Below, piece by piece: positions 46,079-56,331 of a DNA stretch of 64,000 nt. The position numbers and the translations under genes were made by a program. Origin of the DNA: Avena insularis (taxonomy: Eukaryota > Streptophyta > Magnoliopsida > Poales > Poaceae); contig CM042687.1 in NCBI GenBank assembly GCA_023614405.1, forward strand, positions 235,192,292 to 235,256,291, in the 5' to 3' direction. The stretch's first letter is position 1. Each line of letters begins with the position of its first letter. Under the pieces are notes generated by a model. That model worked only from the letters and a program-made list of their open reading frames with translations, searched no databases and was not told the origin of the DNA.

Positions 46079-48026
46079 TGTAGGGTTTCGTAGCATGGAA
46101 AACAAAAAATTTCTACCGCATACAAACAAACAAGCCAAGATCTATCTACTAGATTGTAGCAACGAGTCGATGGAATAACTCACCCTCGAAGATTCCAAAG
46201 TGTTTAACGAGAGCGGATTCTCGTGGGTGATGTAGTCGTACTCTTCCCGATCTCAAGATCGTGTAGACGATCCTTCCAAGGCTGCGTTCCGGCAGCGCTC
46301 CCGCAGTCGGTCACACGTTCGGTACTCGACGAAGACCTTCCTCTCCCTTGTTCCAGCAGGCAGCAGAGGTTGTAGCACTCTCCTCGCGATTCCGGCAGCA
46401 CAACGGCGTGGTACCGGAAGTAGAGGGGAGATCTCACAGGGCTTCTCCTTAAGCCGGAGCGAGTATGGTGGATTATGAGAGAGCTCCTCGGCGATCTAGG
46501 TTTTAGACACACCAAGGAGGAGGTGCTAGAGCCGGCGGCTAGGGCTTGGGGCAGCCCAAGTCGGCGGCTAGGGCAACCCTAGGAGGCGGCGGCAGCTGCA
46601 GGAGGTGGTGGCGCCAAGCTAGGGTTTGGGGCAGGGAACTTGTGTCTCTAGGAGGGAGCCCTGCCCCTCCTTATATAGGTGGAGGGGCCGGCCGCTCCAA
46701 GGGGAGGGAGAGGAGTCCCTCCCCAACTTGTCTTGGAGGTGGGCCGCCGGTTGGAGGAGGGAACTCCTCCCCAACTCGGTTTCCCCCTTCCTCCTCTTTT
46801 CCTCTTTCCAAATTTAGCCGTTTGACTTTTCAATTTAGCTATTTGACTTTTCAAACTAGGATTTGAATTAATCCTTTATTTGGAACAGCGATGACACTTA
46901 GTACATGATGCAATCATACCAACTTGATACAACACATTCATGTACCCTTCCCCTCCGGAGTGCCGGACATTCCGGAACATTCTAGAACATTCCTGATGAA
47001 AACACCGGAACCATTCCCCAACTCCGAAACGGGACTTTCCTTATATGAATCTTATTCTCCGGACCATTCCGGATCTCCTCGTGATATCCCGGATCCCATC
47101 CGCGACTCCGAACAACATTCGGTCTCTTTCTCATCATTCCATAACTACTCAAAACAACGTCGAATCCTTAAGTGTGTCTCCCCACGGTTCGTGAATTATG
47201 CGGACATGATCGAGACACTTCTCCGAACAATAACCAATAGAGGAATCTGGAAATTCATATGGCTCCCACATATTTCTACGATTACTTTGCGATCGAATGA
47301 ACCACTTACATACGATATCAATTTCCCTTTGTCTCACGATAGTTTACTTATCCGAGGTTATGATCGTCGGTATCTCTGCATACCTAGTTCAACCTCGTTA
47401 CTGATAAGTACTCTTTTCTCGTTCCCTTGATATGTTATCCCTTACTAGCCAGTCACATGCTTGCAAGCTAATTGGATGACATTTCACCGAGAGGGCCCAG
47501 AGTATATCTATCCGTCATATGGATGGACAAATCCCACTCTTGATCCATGTGTTTCAACCAATACTTTCCGAACACTCAATGCCACCTTTATAGCCACCCA
47601 GTTACGGTGTGGTGTTTGATGTCATCAAAGCATCCATCCGGTAAAGGTGATATGCATGATCTCATGGTCGAAGGAATTAGATTACTATGTATCAGAAAGC
47701 ATATAGCAATTGAACTATTAAAATGACTTGATCTTTATGCTACGCTTATCTATAGGAGTATGTCCATCATATCATTCTCCTAACGATATGATCTTGTTGT
47801 TAATAACATCTCAATGTTCATGATAGGGAAACCACAATCATCTATTAACCAACAAGCTAGTATTATATAGAGGCTTTACTAGGGACTTCAAACTAAGTTT
47901 ACAAATCACACAAGTATTAATGTTTCCTTGTTAATACTATTATAGCATGAATGTAAACATTTATCATAAACACAAAGATATAATAATAACTACATTTATT
48001 ATTGCCTCTAGGGCATATCTCCAACA
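46079..48026 (-). repeat. Copia-1 5' LTR
   Basis: A 1948-bp LTR in minus orientation. Sense start TGTTGGAGATATGCCC is at 48026 and the end CCCTACA is at 46079. TATATAAGG in sense is near 46676. It is about 30 bp longer than the other LTR through small insertions near 46400-46560. Confidence 0.93.
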
Positions 48027-48031
48027 CTTCT

Positions 48032-48519
48032 CTACGACGGTCAACGACGACTGGGAAGCCGTCCAATCGCTAGCAGGGACCAAACCCTCGCGAGCCTACG
48101 CCACCGCGGCCGCATGTCCCTCTACAGCAATGTGAGCGTGAGTACAAAATAAAAAAAGACATCTATGGATAAGGGAACCTCGAAAACCTACCAGCAGTCG
48201 CTTGAAGCTGTTTGTTCACCTTCTGCATGGAACAGAGGTCTTTATCCAATCGCTCCTTGGCGGCCAATCACTCCGCCGACTTGCGCTAGAGGCCCTACAC
48301 AGATATGGTCAAACATCAGCAAACATCGAAGAGACTCCTAAGTGCCTAGCCGCTGAAATTCAGCGACTAGCCACTCGGGGACTAGACATCGAAAAAATTC
48401 CTAAGTGCCTAGCCGCTGAAATTCAGCGACTAGCCACTCGGGGACTGGAGATCGAAGAAAAACAATAAGAATCTATCCGCTAAAATTCAGCGACCAGATC
48501 CTCGGGGACTGGACATACC
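48032..48519 (-). pseudogene. Gypsy-3 antisense gene, exon cut by Copia-1 and upstream intron
   Basis: An exon begins after an acceptor-like TTGCTGTAG near 48125 and runs into Copia-1 at 48032 (AREGLVPASDWTASQ ... LTVVEK). It continues at 38969. One TAG lies within it. Between 48519 and 48130 is intron-like sequence holding the 63-bp tandem repeat. The donor CAG/GTATGT is at 48518-48513. Confidence 0.55.
48337..48515 (+). repeat. 63-bp tandem repeat in Gypsy-3 antisense intron
   Basis: Copies start at 48337 and 48400 (CCTAAGTGCCTAGCCGCTGA ... CACTCGGGGACTAGACATCG), with a third, degenerate copy near 48463-48515. Each carries CTCGGGGACT, a polypurine-like motif. The 63-bp period keeps a 21-residue frame open on plus by chance. 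Confidence 0.85.
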
Positions 48520-50706
48520 TGAATAGCCGCACCCAGCATGATGTGTAGCTCGACCGCATCCACCGACGAGAGCACAAGAGGTGTGCGCCCGCGACGCTGC
48601 TCGACTTCCAAGCCCAAAACCTTGGGCGCTTGGGCCGACTGTGCCAACACACTTGCGGTGGAGGCCCTCGCCATAAAGCGAGGGAAGGTCACCACCGCCG
48701 CTCCCACAGCACTCGTCGAAGGGCCCGCCGCCCCGACCAATGATGTAGGTTCTACCTGATGTGACCCCGCGTCCACTACGACCTTCATGGTCGCATCCTC
48801 TCCAGTCGGAGCCTTACTGGGGGCGTCGACTGGCTCGTCCGAGATCATGACGACCTCGTCGCCCTTCATCTTCTTCGCACCCTCAGCAGGCGCCTCGGCG
48901 TCGTCACCCTTCCTCTTCTTTGAGGGATCAACCTCCGCCCCCGTGGCGTCTACTGGAACTTTGGCCACCGAGGGGTGACTAATTTTCTTCACGCTAGTCC
49001 TACAAAAAGAAGTCATCAGCGAGCTTTCCCGACAATTACAAACCAGTAGATCAAGAGAATACATCAAAAGCATTACTGGCGGCGGGATGAAGCGCGGCGG
49101 TGCAAATATGCGCGGCTTCTCAACCTCGACTTCCGGCTGATGCCCGTCTCGAGCAGGGTCGGAGACCATGACACGGAGGCCTTCTTCGAGGACGAGGCCG
49201 CGGCAGGAAGCTCCCCTCCGGTCGACACGGGTGCCTCCCTCGATGGCGATGCCCCTGCGGGTGGAGCAGTCCCGAGCCCGGTGACTGCAGAGAAGGGCGG
49301 CGGAAGTGATGCCAATGGCACCTCGTCTTCCACCACGGACGCACTGGCCACCGCACTCGCCTACACTAACACGCTGGCCCTGGCCTCATCGGCCGTGCTA
49401 GTCGCGGATCGAGGCGGCGACACCTCTTTGGGCGCCCCCTTCTTCTTCTTCTTTGGTGACTTCTTCTTCGACAGCGTAGCCATGCGCCATGAAGTATGTT
49501 CGAGGGCTTCGTCTTTGCCCCCATCGTGAGCCTCGAGGCTCTTGCTGGACTCGAGCTCGCGTTGCTGTTGTCTGTGGGTTTTCCGAACCACGGGTGCAGC
49601 AACCTCTACGGCCTCGTCATCATCGTCATCGTCGTCCTCGTAATCGTCACCTCTTACATTCTCCTTGTCGAAGGAAGATTTGCTCTTGCCCTCGGCGGAC
49701 TCATTTGAACTTTCGTCATCAGCGGGTGTAAGCCAACCTTCCACCACTTGGAACAGCTGCATAAACGAAACATGATTAGTAAGCCGCGACTGCATTTCTG
49801 CGACTGCGAAATAGACAAGGAAGGGCAGACTTACCGGTGGCGCCTTGCGCTTCATGGTGTATGGGGGAACCCCGGCCTTCGGGTCGAGTTATTCCGCATC
49901 AGTAATCTTCTTTAGCGCGACGGCGTAATCGTCAGCACTCCAATCGGTGGTGCAGGACTTGGTCATGTCGTCCTTGCTGTGTACTCGTACATCCAGTGAG
50001 CACGGCTGGCCAGGGGCACCAGCCGTTGCCCGAGCCAGTGGTTGTACATGTTGATGGTTTGGAGGCCGTTCTTCTTCAGCTGACGAATCATTGTCAACAT
50101 CTCGTCGACTACCATCCGCTGGTCGAGCGTAAGCTTGGCGATTTGAAGCTGACGTGGCTCGGGCCGGTCGGAGGAGTACATCGGTAGCGCCACCTCGCCG
50201 TCCGGAGTCGATTCGCTGATGTAGAACCAGTGCTTCTTCCACTCATTTGTCGCCTTCTTCGGCAGCATGAGGTCAAGGAAGGAAGCCTTGGACTTCAGTT
50301 GGAAGGTGAGGCCGCCCGCTGATAGCATCGGGCCACCTGCCCCTTCGCGTCCGACCCGCCCGTGGAATAGCTCCTGCCACAGGGGGAAATATGGGCGATA
50401 GCCCAGATAACACTCGCAAAACGCCACGAAAATGGCGAGTTGCTCGATGCTATGCGGCCCCAGATCTGATGGCTAGATGCCGTAATACGAGCAGAAGCGG
50501 CGGAAGAAGATCGAGGTGGGGATGCCGAGTCCCCTCTCGAGATGGCTGGTGAAGAAGATGAACTCCCCGGTGCACGGATTTGGCTCCACCTCTCCGGCCG
50601 CGGGGATTTGCCATCTCCCAGCACAGAGAATTCCCGCGTCCTCGAAGGACTTCAGCAGCACCTTGGTGCACTTGGATCTCCCCCACAAATATTTCGGGGG
50701 AGCCAT
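48519..50706 (-). pseudogene. Gypsy-3 antisense gene, 5' exons (Transposase_28-like)
   Basis: Start ATG at 50706 (MAPPKYLWGRSK). Exon 1 (50706-49835) is a PF04195-like domain (LERGLGIPTSIFFRRF, FVAFCECYLGYRPYF, FPLWQELFHGRVG, WKKHWFYISESTPDG), with a TAG near 50474 and a frame slip near 49970. Donor CCG/GTAAGT at 49834; acceptor ATGCAG before 49756. Exon 2 (49756-49077) is acidic (DDYEDDDDDDDEAVEV), then has a lysine-rich stretch (SKKKSPKKKKKG) that could be a nuclear-localisation signal, with a stop near 49359. Exon 3 (48999-48519) starts after TTTTTGTAG and contains PSKKRKGDD. Homologous at domain level to the antisense gene A of Gypsy-1 and -2 but clearly diverged. Expressed opposite to pol if at all. 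Confidence 0.72.
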
Positions 50707-51255
50707 CGATCGGAGGATCTGGGATCACGAGATAGCTGTGGAATCGATAAGATCGCTCTGGGTTGCTCTAGAAGGAATGGAAGATTGGGAGACACGCGGA
50801 GTCGGAGGAAATGTGGGGAATGCACGCTTTTCGCCCATGACTCTCCTTATATAGTGGTTGGTACCCGCCATTTTCGTGGAGCCGTTACCGCACGGTGATT
50901 ACGCTGATATTACCGTTGGATTACCCAACGGCTAGTTTGACCATGTTGACGGTCCAACTTTGTCTACTCGACTCGCCGACCCGTTCGCCATAGCTGCAAT
51001 TCGAGTACTTGCCAACCTATTCGCCATAGCTGCAATTCGACTACTCGCCGACCTATTCGCCATTGTTGCGACACGACTATTCGTCGAATTGGCGATTCGA
51101 CTGGTCACTGTTATTGTGACTAAGGAAACATGCTGAAGATTATTTATTTCATTGAAGGAGTCCACCACTGATTCGACTAGGCGTCCAAATTGGACCCGAA
51201 TACTCTGACTGCCAAAGAACACCTGCGATGAGTCAACGACGGCCTCAGGGACTAC
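50707..51255 (+). other. Gypsy-3 3' noncoding region
   Basis: This lies between the antisense gene start and the 3' LTR. It contains the 36-bp tandem array and, just before the LTR, GGCCTCAGGGACTAC (51241-51255) in the place of the polypurine tract. TATA-like TATATAGTGG faces the antisense gene near 50848 in minus sense (CACTATATAAGG), a plausible promoter for it. Confidence 0.55.
50972..51079 (+). repeat. 36-bp tandem repeat, three copies
   Basis: Units at 50972, 51008 and 51044 follow CTCGCCGACCTATTCGCCAT, then AGCTGCAATTCGACTA. The third copy is the most diverged. The 36-bp period yields a repetitive 12-residue reading on minus, which is a by-product. Confidence 0.9.
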
Positions 51256-51745
51256 TGATGGGGATATGCCGAGTGTGGTTTACCCAACAGGACGTTTCCT
51301 ACTGGCTCATATTGCTAGCGAGTGGGCCTGCAGGACGGCGACTGGATCACGACCCAAGAAGAAGCTAGGCGACTAGAATCTGGAGGCCCAGAAGCGTAGC
51401 TAGGCCCAGTCAGATTAGGTCAAGAACCCTCTGAGTCCTTATCCAACTCGGTTGTAGATCTGTAAACCCTAGCGAGGTGACTCTATATAAACCTCCCTAG
51501 GGCATGCATATAACTTACGTTCCATCATACACCCCTTCGACTCGCCGCCTAGCCACTGAGCTCGCCCTTGTACTCTCTCATCAATACAATCTAGCAGGAG
51601 TAGGTCTTTACCCTCCAGGGGGCCGAACCTGGGTAAAACCCTGTGTCTTTGCCCTCATCTCGCACTGCAGATGGCTGGCTGCCCTTGCCCCTCGTTCTAC
51701 TACTCGCTTCTGATTGCAGCATCTTCCATGTCCATTCCCATGACA
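51256..51745 (+). repeat. Gypsy-3 3' LTR
   Basis: It starts TGATGGGGATATGCCGAG and ends CCCATGACA. The duplication GTTTG follows at 51746-51750. A TATA-like CTATATAAACC is near 51482. Confidence 0.9.
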
Positions 51746-52748
51746 GTTTGACTAATGCAACAACAGGGATACCTGTCTGAATGTAACGCTCAAGGATCTG
51801 GAGATGAAGGCGAAACAGAAAATGACGGACGAATGATTCGACGACAACATGGAATTCTGGCATGATCGTCTTCCCAAGAGTGGGACCACATGTCTGAATA
51901 GTATCACTGAGGCCAAGAAATTCGTGTGCCCTCTCGATCTACTGCACATGAAATACCACGTCTTCATAAATGATGGCATCATCTACCGAGGCGAGGACGT
52001 AGAGAATACCACATGTCCGGTGTGCAAGACCTCTCGATACAAGAGAGGAACCAAGAAAGCTCCTAGAAAAGTGGTGTGGTACTTTCCTATGACTCCTCGT
52101 ATATAGAGGTATTTTGCGGACCCTAAGGAAGAACAAGTCATGCGCTGGAACACGGAAGGAAAGAGGCCAGAAGACGAAGATCCGAAAAAGGAGGAAATGC
52201 TGAGGCACCTTTCGGATGCTTGCCAGTGGAAGGCGTTGGACCTCGAATATTACCAACGTTTCGGGAAAGAGTCAAGGAACCTCAGGCTAGGCGTGAGCAC
52301 CGATAGACTCAATCCATTCAGAAGCCAGAGCAGCACACATAGCACCTGACCCGTGTCTGTATGGATCTACAACCTCCCCCTGGTTGTGCATGAAGAAGAA
52401 GTACATAACCATGAGAATACTAGTTCAAGGGCCAAAACAACCCAGTACAGACATCAATCTGTATCTCACGCTATTGAAAGAGGAGTTGGCCATGCTTTGG
52501 GAAGATGGAGCCCGTACGTGGGACGCTATCGCACAAGAATATTTCGATATGACAGCAGCTGTGAGCACAGGGTGCAAGACTATCGTGGTTACGGATACTT
52601 CACGGGGCAGGTTATCCAAGGATTCTTTGCATGCGTTAGGTGCAAGGATAATACAACGTATCGTCATCTATAGAAAGATCCCGGGTATGGGAAAACCATG
52701 TTCGAGGGGTCTCGAAGGTGGCTTCCCAAGAATCACGCCTGGATAAAG
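51746..52748 (+). pseudogene. CACTA-2 TNP2 transposase, core part
   Basis: A Transposase_21 (PF02992) type core. It reads MEFWHDRLPKSGT, EAKKFVCPLDLLHMKYHVF, a CxxC pair in CPVCKTSRYKRG, KVVWYFPMTPR, MLRHLSDACQWKALD, SRNLRLGVSTD, NPF, IYNLP and ILVQGPKQPSTDI, then WRWLP-like RRWLPKNHAWIK before the Gypsy-2 insertion. Damage: stops near 51829, 52105 and 52348 (TGA where Trp is expected), and frame changes at the C-run near 52373 and after about 52560. The TNP2 protein cuts CACTA ends. This copy cannot be functional. Confidence 0.9.
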
Positions 52749-52753
52749 CTAGG

Positions 52754-53217
52754 TGACATGGTTATACCCTGCGGGTACACGATCTTAGCATACCTGGTCC
52801 AGCCCAAGGAAGGCCCACGACAAATATGCACCGGCGCATGAAGATTTCCGGGTGGCCAAGGCCCATGATGCCTTCGAATCCTTGGAGAGCAATACTAGAG
52901 TAGATAGAATATTCAAAGGGGTAAACCCTAAAACCTGTAACCTGTAAAGGATAGGAGGGTACAACCTAGATCTCTCTCTCGCACACCACCGCATACACAC
53001 CTCCACGCCAGATTGCATCTGCGCACCCTTGTAACCTTCGGTTCCACCATAATTAAGAGCGCATGCTGTGAGTAGGGTTTTCCTCCGAGCCTGAACTCAG
53101 GTAAACCTCGTGTCCTCGTGTTGCTTGTTTGCTAACCGTTCCGCGATGTCCAGCATACCCATCTTCTCCAAAACCCAAGTCCGTAATAATGGGCATTGAT
53201 GAGATCAAACCTCGTCA
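52754..53217 (+). repeat. Gypsy-2 5' LTR
   Basis: It starts TGACATGGTTATACCCTG and ends CCTCGTCA. A segment of about 35-40 bp that carries the TATA box in Gypsy-1 is deleted near 52945. Confidence 0.92.
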
Positions 53218-53236
53218 ATTGGCGCTGTCTGTGGGG
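53218..53236 (+). other. Gypsy-2 primer-binding-site region
   Basis: ATTGGCGCTGTCTGTGGGG follows the LTR. Compared with Gypsy-1, two bases within the GGCGCC(A)TCT stretch are changed. Confidence 0.65.
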
Positions 53237-53260
53237 ATTGGGGGTGCTGATTATGCGATC

Positions 53261-55600
53261 GTGACGGTCCCAACCAAAGCAATCTACAACTCCACGGCGA
53301 TGGAGAGTCATCTCCTCTTTGGCGCCTTCGACTTCACCGCCCACTCGCCAGCCACCATGAAGGAGTTCGAGCCTATTGGCGATGGACTCGAGATCTTGTT
53401 CGGGAGCTTCTACTTCCAGGTGGGGAAAACCGGCACCCTCCGCCTCCCAGAGCGGGTTCCCCTGCCATCGATCAGGCCCACTTCATGGGCCCCACACCCA
53501 GTTCTACGCACATCGCCATCGACAGATGAGTCCTATGACAGCAGCAGGTGCAACTCAGATATGTGCGAGCCACCAACGGAGGAAGGGACCTATGGTTCCG
53601 GATCCGAAAGCTGCGGCAGCAGTGATCCAATCTACGAGCGCTACCAATGTGCCATAGTCATCCATAGTGACGCGGAACATCACGCACCCAACCCGCCACC
53701 TAACCCACAGGGTAGAAATGACGAGAACAGAAGAAGCCAGTCCCCCACCCAACGGGGACGACACCGATCGGGTCATCCACCTCAGCGAGGAAGGATGGGC
53801 TCAAGCACACGAAGCCGTAGCAGGAAACAAGATCCTGCCAGTGGGGGCCTCACGGGACCTGCTGATGGCATACCACATGCTCCTAGTCGAGGAGCACAAG
53901 AAGCAGGTGAAGATGCAAGAGGCGCTTGACAAACGCAAGCAAGAAGCCTCGAAGTCCAGTGCGCGGCAAGCTGCGCTCTCTGCCATCGGCATTGGCTCCA
54001 GCTCACATGACAACCATGGCAACAAGCACCATTCTCGGACGGAGAACATGGACCCCAAGGATCATCGCGAGGTGACCCGGGCCCTCAACGCATCCTTCCT
54101 AGAGATGGATGCCGACGGCAACGTCATCCCGAAACGCCACAAGTTGCGATCATGGCAGCCACCGCGTACCTCGCGTCCCATCCACCTCCAGAGGGGGACC
54201 CGAAAAGGGCCATGCACAAGTCCGCGCTTACCGGACTCGGACTCGTTGGAGCTGCTCTCCACGGAGAATCTCCTGCGGAGCCAAAGAAGAAGGCTACGGT
54301 CAAGTTCAACCGCAGCCCCACACCTTCATCCGAAGATGAAGAACACGACCTTCCTCGAAGGCACAAGAGCTCGCGCCATTGCAGCCGCGATTATGACGCT
54401 CGAAGCAAGCTCACCCAGCGCAAAATCGACAAAGCACGCGCCAAGCGCGCATGCTCGTCTGAATCCGAGATGGACGAAGACGAAGGAGAACTCTGCGGAG
54501 CCCGATGCTTCAGCAGATCTGTTCATGGGACACGGATGTTGTGGAATTTCAAGCTTCCTTCGGACACTCCGAAGTTCGACGGCACACAGGACCCCAAGGC
54601 GTGGCTCAGCGACCACCTGTCATCTGTCAAGCTACACGGCGGGAACAAGGACACCGCCCTGCAATGCCTTCAGCTGCAGCTGACAGGCGCAGCCCGAATC
54701 TGGCTCAGCAGCCTATCATCGGGATCCATCCGAAGCTGGGAGGAACTGGCGTACAGTTTCATCCGAAACTTGAAGGGCACCACCAAGAGGCCAGCCTCGA
54801 TCGAGGAGCTGCGGGCCTGCACCCAACGAACGGGTGAATCCATTCGCTCGTACATACTACGCTGGTCCAACACCACGAATTCCGCGGTGCACATCTCTGA
54901 GGAGAGAGCTATCGACGCCTTCAAGGACGACATCAAACGCCAGGACTTCAAGGAAGAACTTGGGCATGTCAAGCCCAAGACACTCGACCACCTCATGGAC
55001 ATCACCAACAGGTGGGCCGACGGCGAGGACTCCGTCCACCGAGCGCACTCGAAGGAGGAAGATGACTACGGCTAGTGACGTGAGCGCCATAGCAAGAGAA
55101 GACCGCGCGTCTACAACGATCGCGATGGACCCGACATGGTCGCGGCTGGCTACGCTGATCGCCGCAGCGACGGATACCGTGGAAGAAACTTCAGCGACGG
55201 AGGACGCCCAACGCAGTCATGGCAACTTCGCGGCCGTGACGATGGACCCTCAGCATACGACAAACTGTCGGGCCCATGCACCATCCACTTCTACATCGCC
55301 AAGTAGGATGGTAAAAAGAAAGCAAGTGACATGCTCAAGGATTGCCGCGAGTTCCAGAAAATCAGCGAGAGCATGGCTCAGATGAGGCAGCAAGCCCCGA
55401 ATCCTGGATACGGGAACACACCCGCACTAGGTGAGATCGCACACGGAGCTCCTCCACCACCACCTGCGGGACCTTCAAACCACCCAATCGCACCCGCACA
55501 GAATAACGGTGGGCACAGGTACCCCGCGCCTAAGGGATCACTGATGATCCAAAAAGGGCGCCCAACGAACAAGGTGCAGAAGAAAATCACCCGTCAAATC
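53261..55600 (+). pseudogene. Gypsy-2 gag polyprotein (broken)
   Basis: The site homologous to the Gypsy-1 gag ATG is GTG at 53261, so the normal start is lost. An in-frame ATG remains upstream in the LTR (53189). The N-terminal region (53261-53700) includes ESHLLFGAFDFTAHSP, followed by a frame change into 53667-54130. The long frame 54152-55075 carries the PF03732-like core (FKLPSDTPKFDGTQDPKAW, LTGAARIWLSSLSSGSIRSW, SIRSYILRWSN). The zinc-knuckle-like CTIH ... DCREF lies near 55278-55350, with the second His replaced (SDMLKDC against NHMLKDC). TAG near 55305 corresponds to CAG in Gypsy-1. Confidence 0.85.
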
Positions 55601-56331
55601 AATCTGGCCGTGACCGATCCACCAGCCATCCCTGAGTACCTTAGCGGATCAGAATCCTGCATCACGTTCAGCCGGCGGACCACCCTTGCCAGGTACCTCG
55701 CCCAGGTCATGCTGCCCTAGTGCTTGAGGCGCAGATCGGAGGATTCGAAATGAGCCGCGTCTTCATGGACGGCGGCAGCGACATCAACCTGATGTTCGCC
55801 AGTACCTTCGCAGCAATGCGGATCCCGCTGTGCAGCCTAGAACAGTCTGACACAACGTTCCACGGCATCGTCCCAGGAAAGGGCGTATTCCCCCTGGGAA
55901 AGATATGGCTCGACGTCATCTTCGGCAAGCCCGATAACTTCCGGTGCGAGCGGCTTGAGTTCGAAGTGGTGGACTGGCCATCACAATACCATGCCATCCC
56001 CATCCTCGGCAGTGGCATTCAGACGATTTCTAGCAAGACTGCACCACGACACCGCTACTCAAGATGCCAGGACCCAGGGGTGTCATCACGGTCCACGGGA
56101 GCTTCACCCGATCGGACCACTGTGATAGGGACTTCAACATAATCTCCCAGTCATTCGACATGCAGGAGGAACTCATAAGGCTCGCTAAGTAGACAGACAA
56201 GCACCCCTACCGCAAGACGTAACGCACTGCACATGTCCTTCGACTCCACCATTAACACAAAGAAGGTGCAAGTCCACCCGACGGACGCCTCCAAGATGGT
56301 GCTGATCGCTAACGACCTCAGCCCCGCATAG
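55601..56331 (+). pseudogene. Gypsy-2 protease region
   Basis: A frameshift near 55675 is followed by an open frame (55720-56142). It contains the active-site loop VFMDGGSDINLMF, the D-G-G-S form usual in Tat proteases, and IVPGKGVFPLGKIWLDVIFG. A frame slip lies near 56000, where the conserved ILGR strand is damaged. The region closes with TAG at 56329-56331, at the same place as in Gypsy-1 and Gypsy-3. Confidence 0.82.

Larger units (their letters stand above)
38975..48026 (-). mobile_element. Copia-1, Angela/BARE-like LTR retrotransposon
   Basis: It is oriented on minus: 5' LTR 46079-48026, 3' LTR 38975-40892. The LTR sense start TGTTGGAGATATGCCCTAG is the Angela/BARE signature. CTTCT flanks it (38970-38974 and 48027-48031). 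Gag with zinc knuckle, DTGS protease, D,D35E integrase, YVDD reverse transcriptase and RNase H are all readable but split by frameshifts and one stop. It is the best preserved element in the window. It lies in the antisense gene of Gypsy-3. Confidence 0.95.
33981..51745 (+). mobile_element. Gypsy-3, deleted Tat-lineage retrotransposon with nested insertions
   Basis: Both LTRs are 490 bp (33981-34470 and 51256-51745), and GTTTG flanks the element (33976-33980 and 51746-51750). Plus strand: gag N-terminal half, protease and the first part of RT, then an abrupt switch to the antisense gene. RT catalytic part, RNase H and integrase are missing. The antisense gene (minus) is long and multi-exon. 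Inserted pieces are a Gypsy LTR (36139-37528) and Copia-1 (38975-48026). The LTRs differ at many positions by eye (about one in eleven), so this is an old insertion. The primer site TGGCCCCCACCGTGGGGCC resembles the RIRE2 type and differs from Gypsy-1 and -2. Confidence 0.9.
32617..52753 (+). mobile_element. CACTA-2, split CACTA transposon hosting Gypsy-3 and Gypsy-2
   Basis: Subterminal repeats (32621-32889), a 5' leader with an intron-like border, and two halves of a TNP2-type transposase identify a CACTA (En/Spm) element on plus. LTR-X truncates or interrupts its left end, so the CACTA terminus itself is not seen. Gypsy-3 (33981-51745) separates the transposase halves, and Gypsy-2 (from 52754) interrupts the second half. 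Only 32617-33980 and 51746-52753 are CACTA sequence. The right end is beyond the window. Confidence 0.8.

Noticed and set aside
48337..48515. Evenly spaced repeats that might suggest a CRISPR-like array
   Set aside because: Repeats are contiguous tandem units without unique spacers, and the sequence is a plant retroelement intron.
53129..53260. Gag start at the upstream ATGs of Gypsy-2 inside the LTR
   Set aside because: The reading frame is open but the homologous Gypsy-1 start is downstream of the primer site. LTR ATGs would require translation of LTR sequence, so I kept the mutated GTG at 53261 as the original start.
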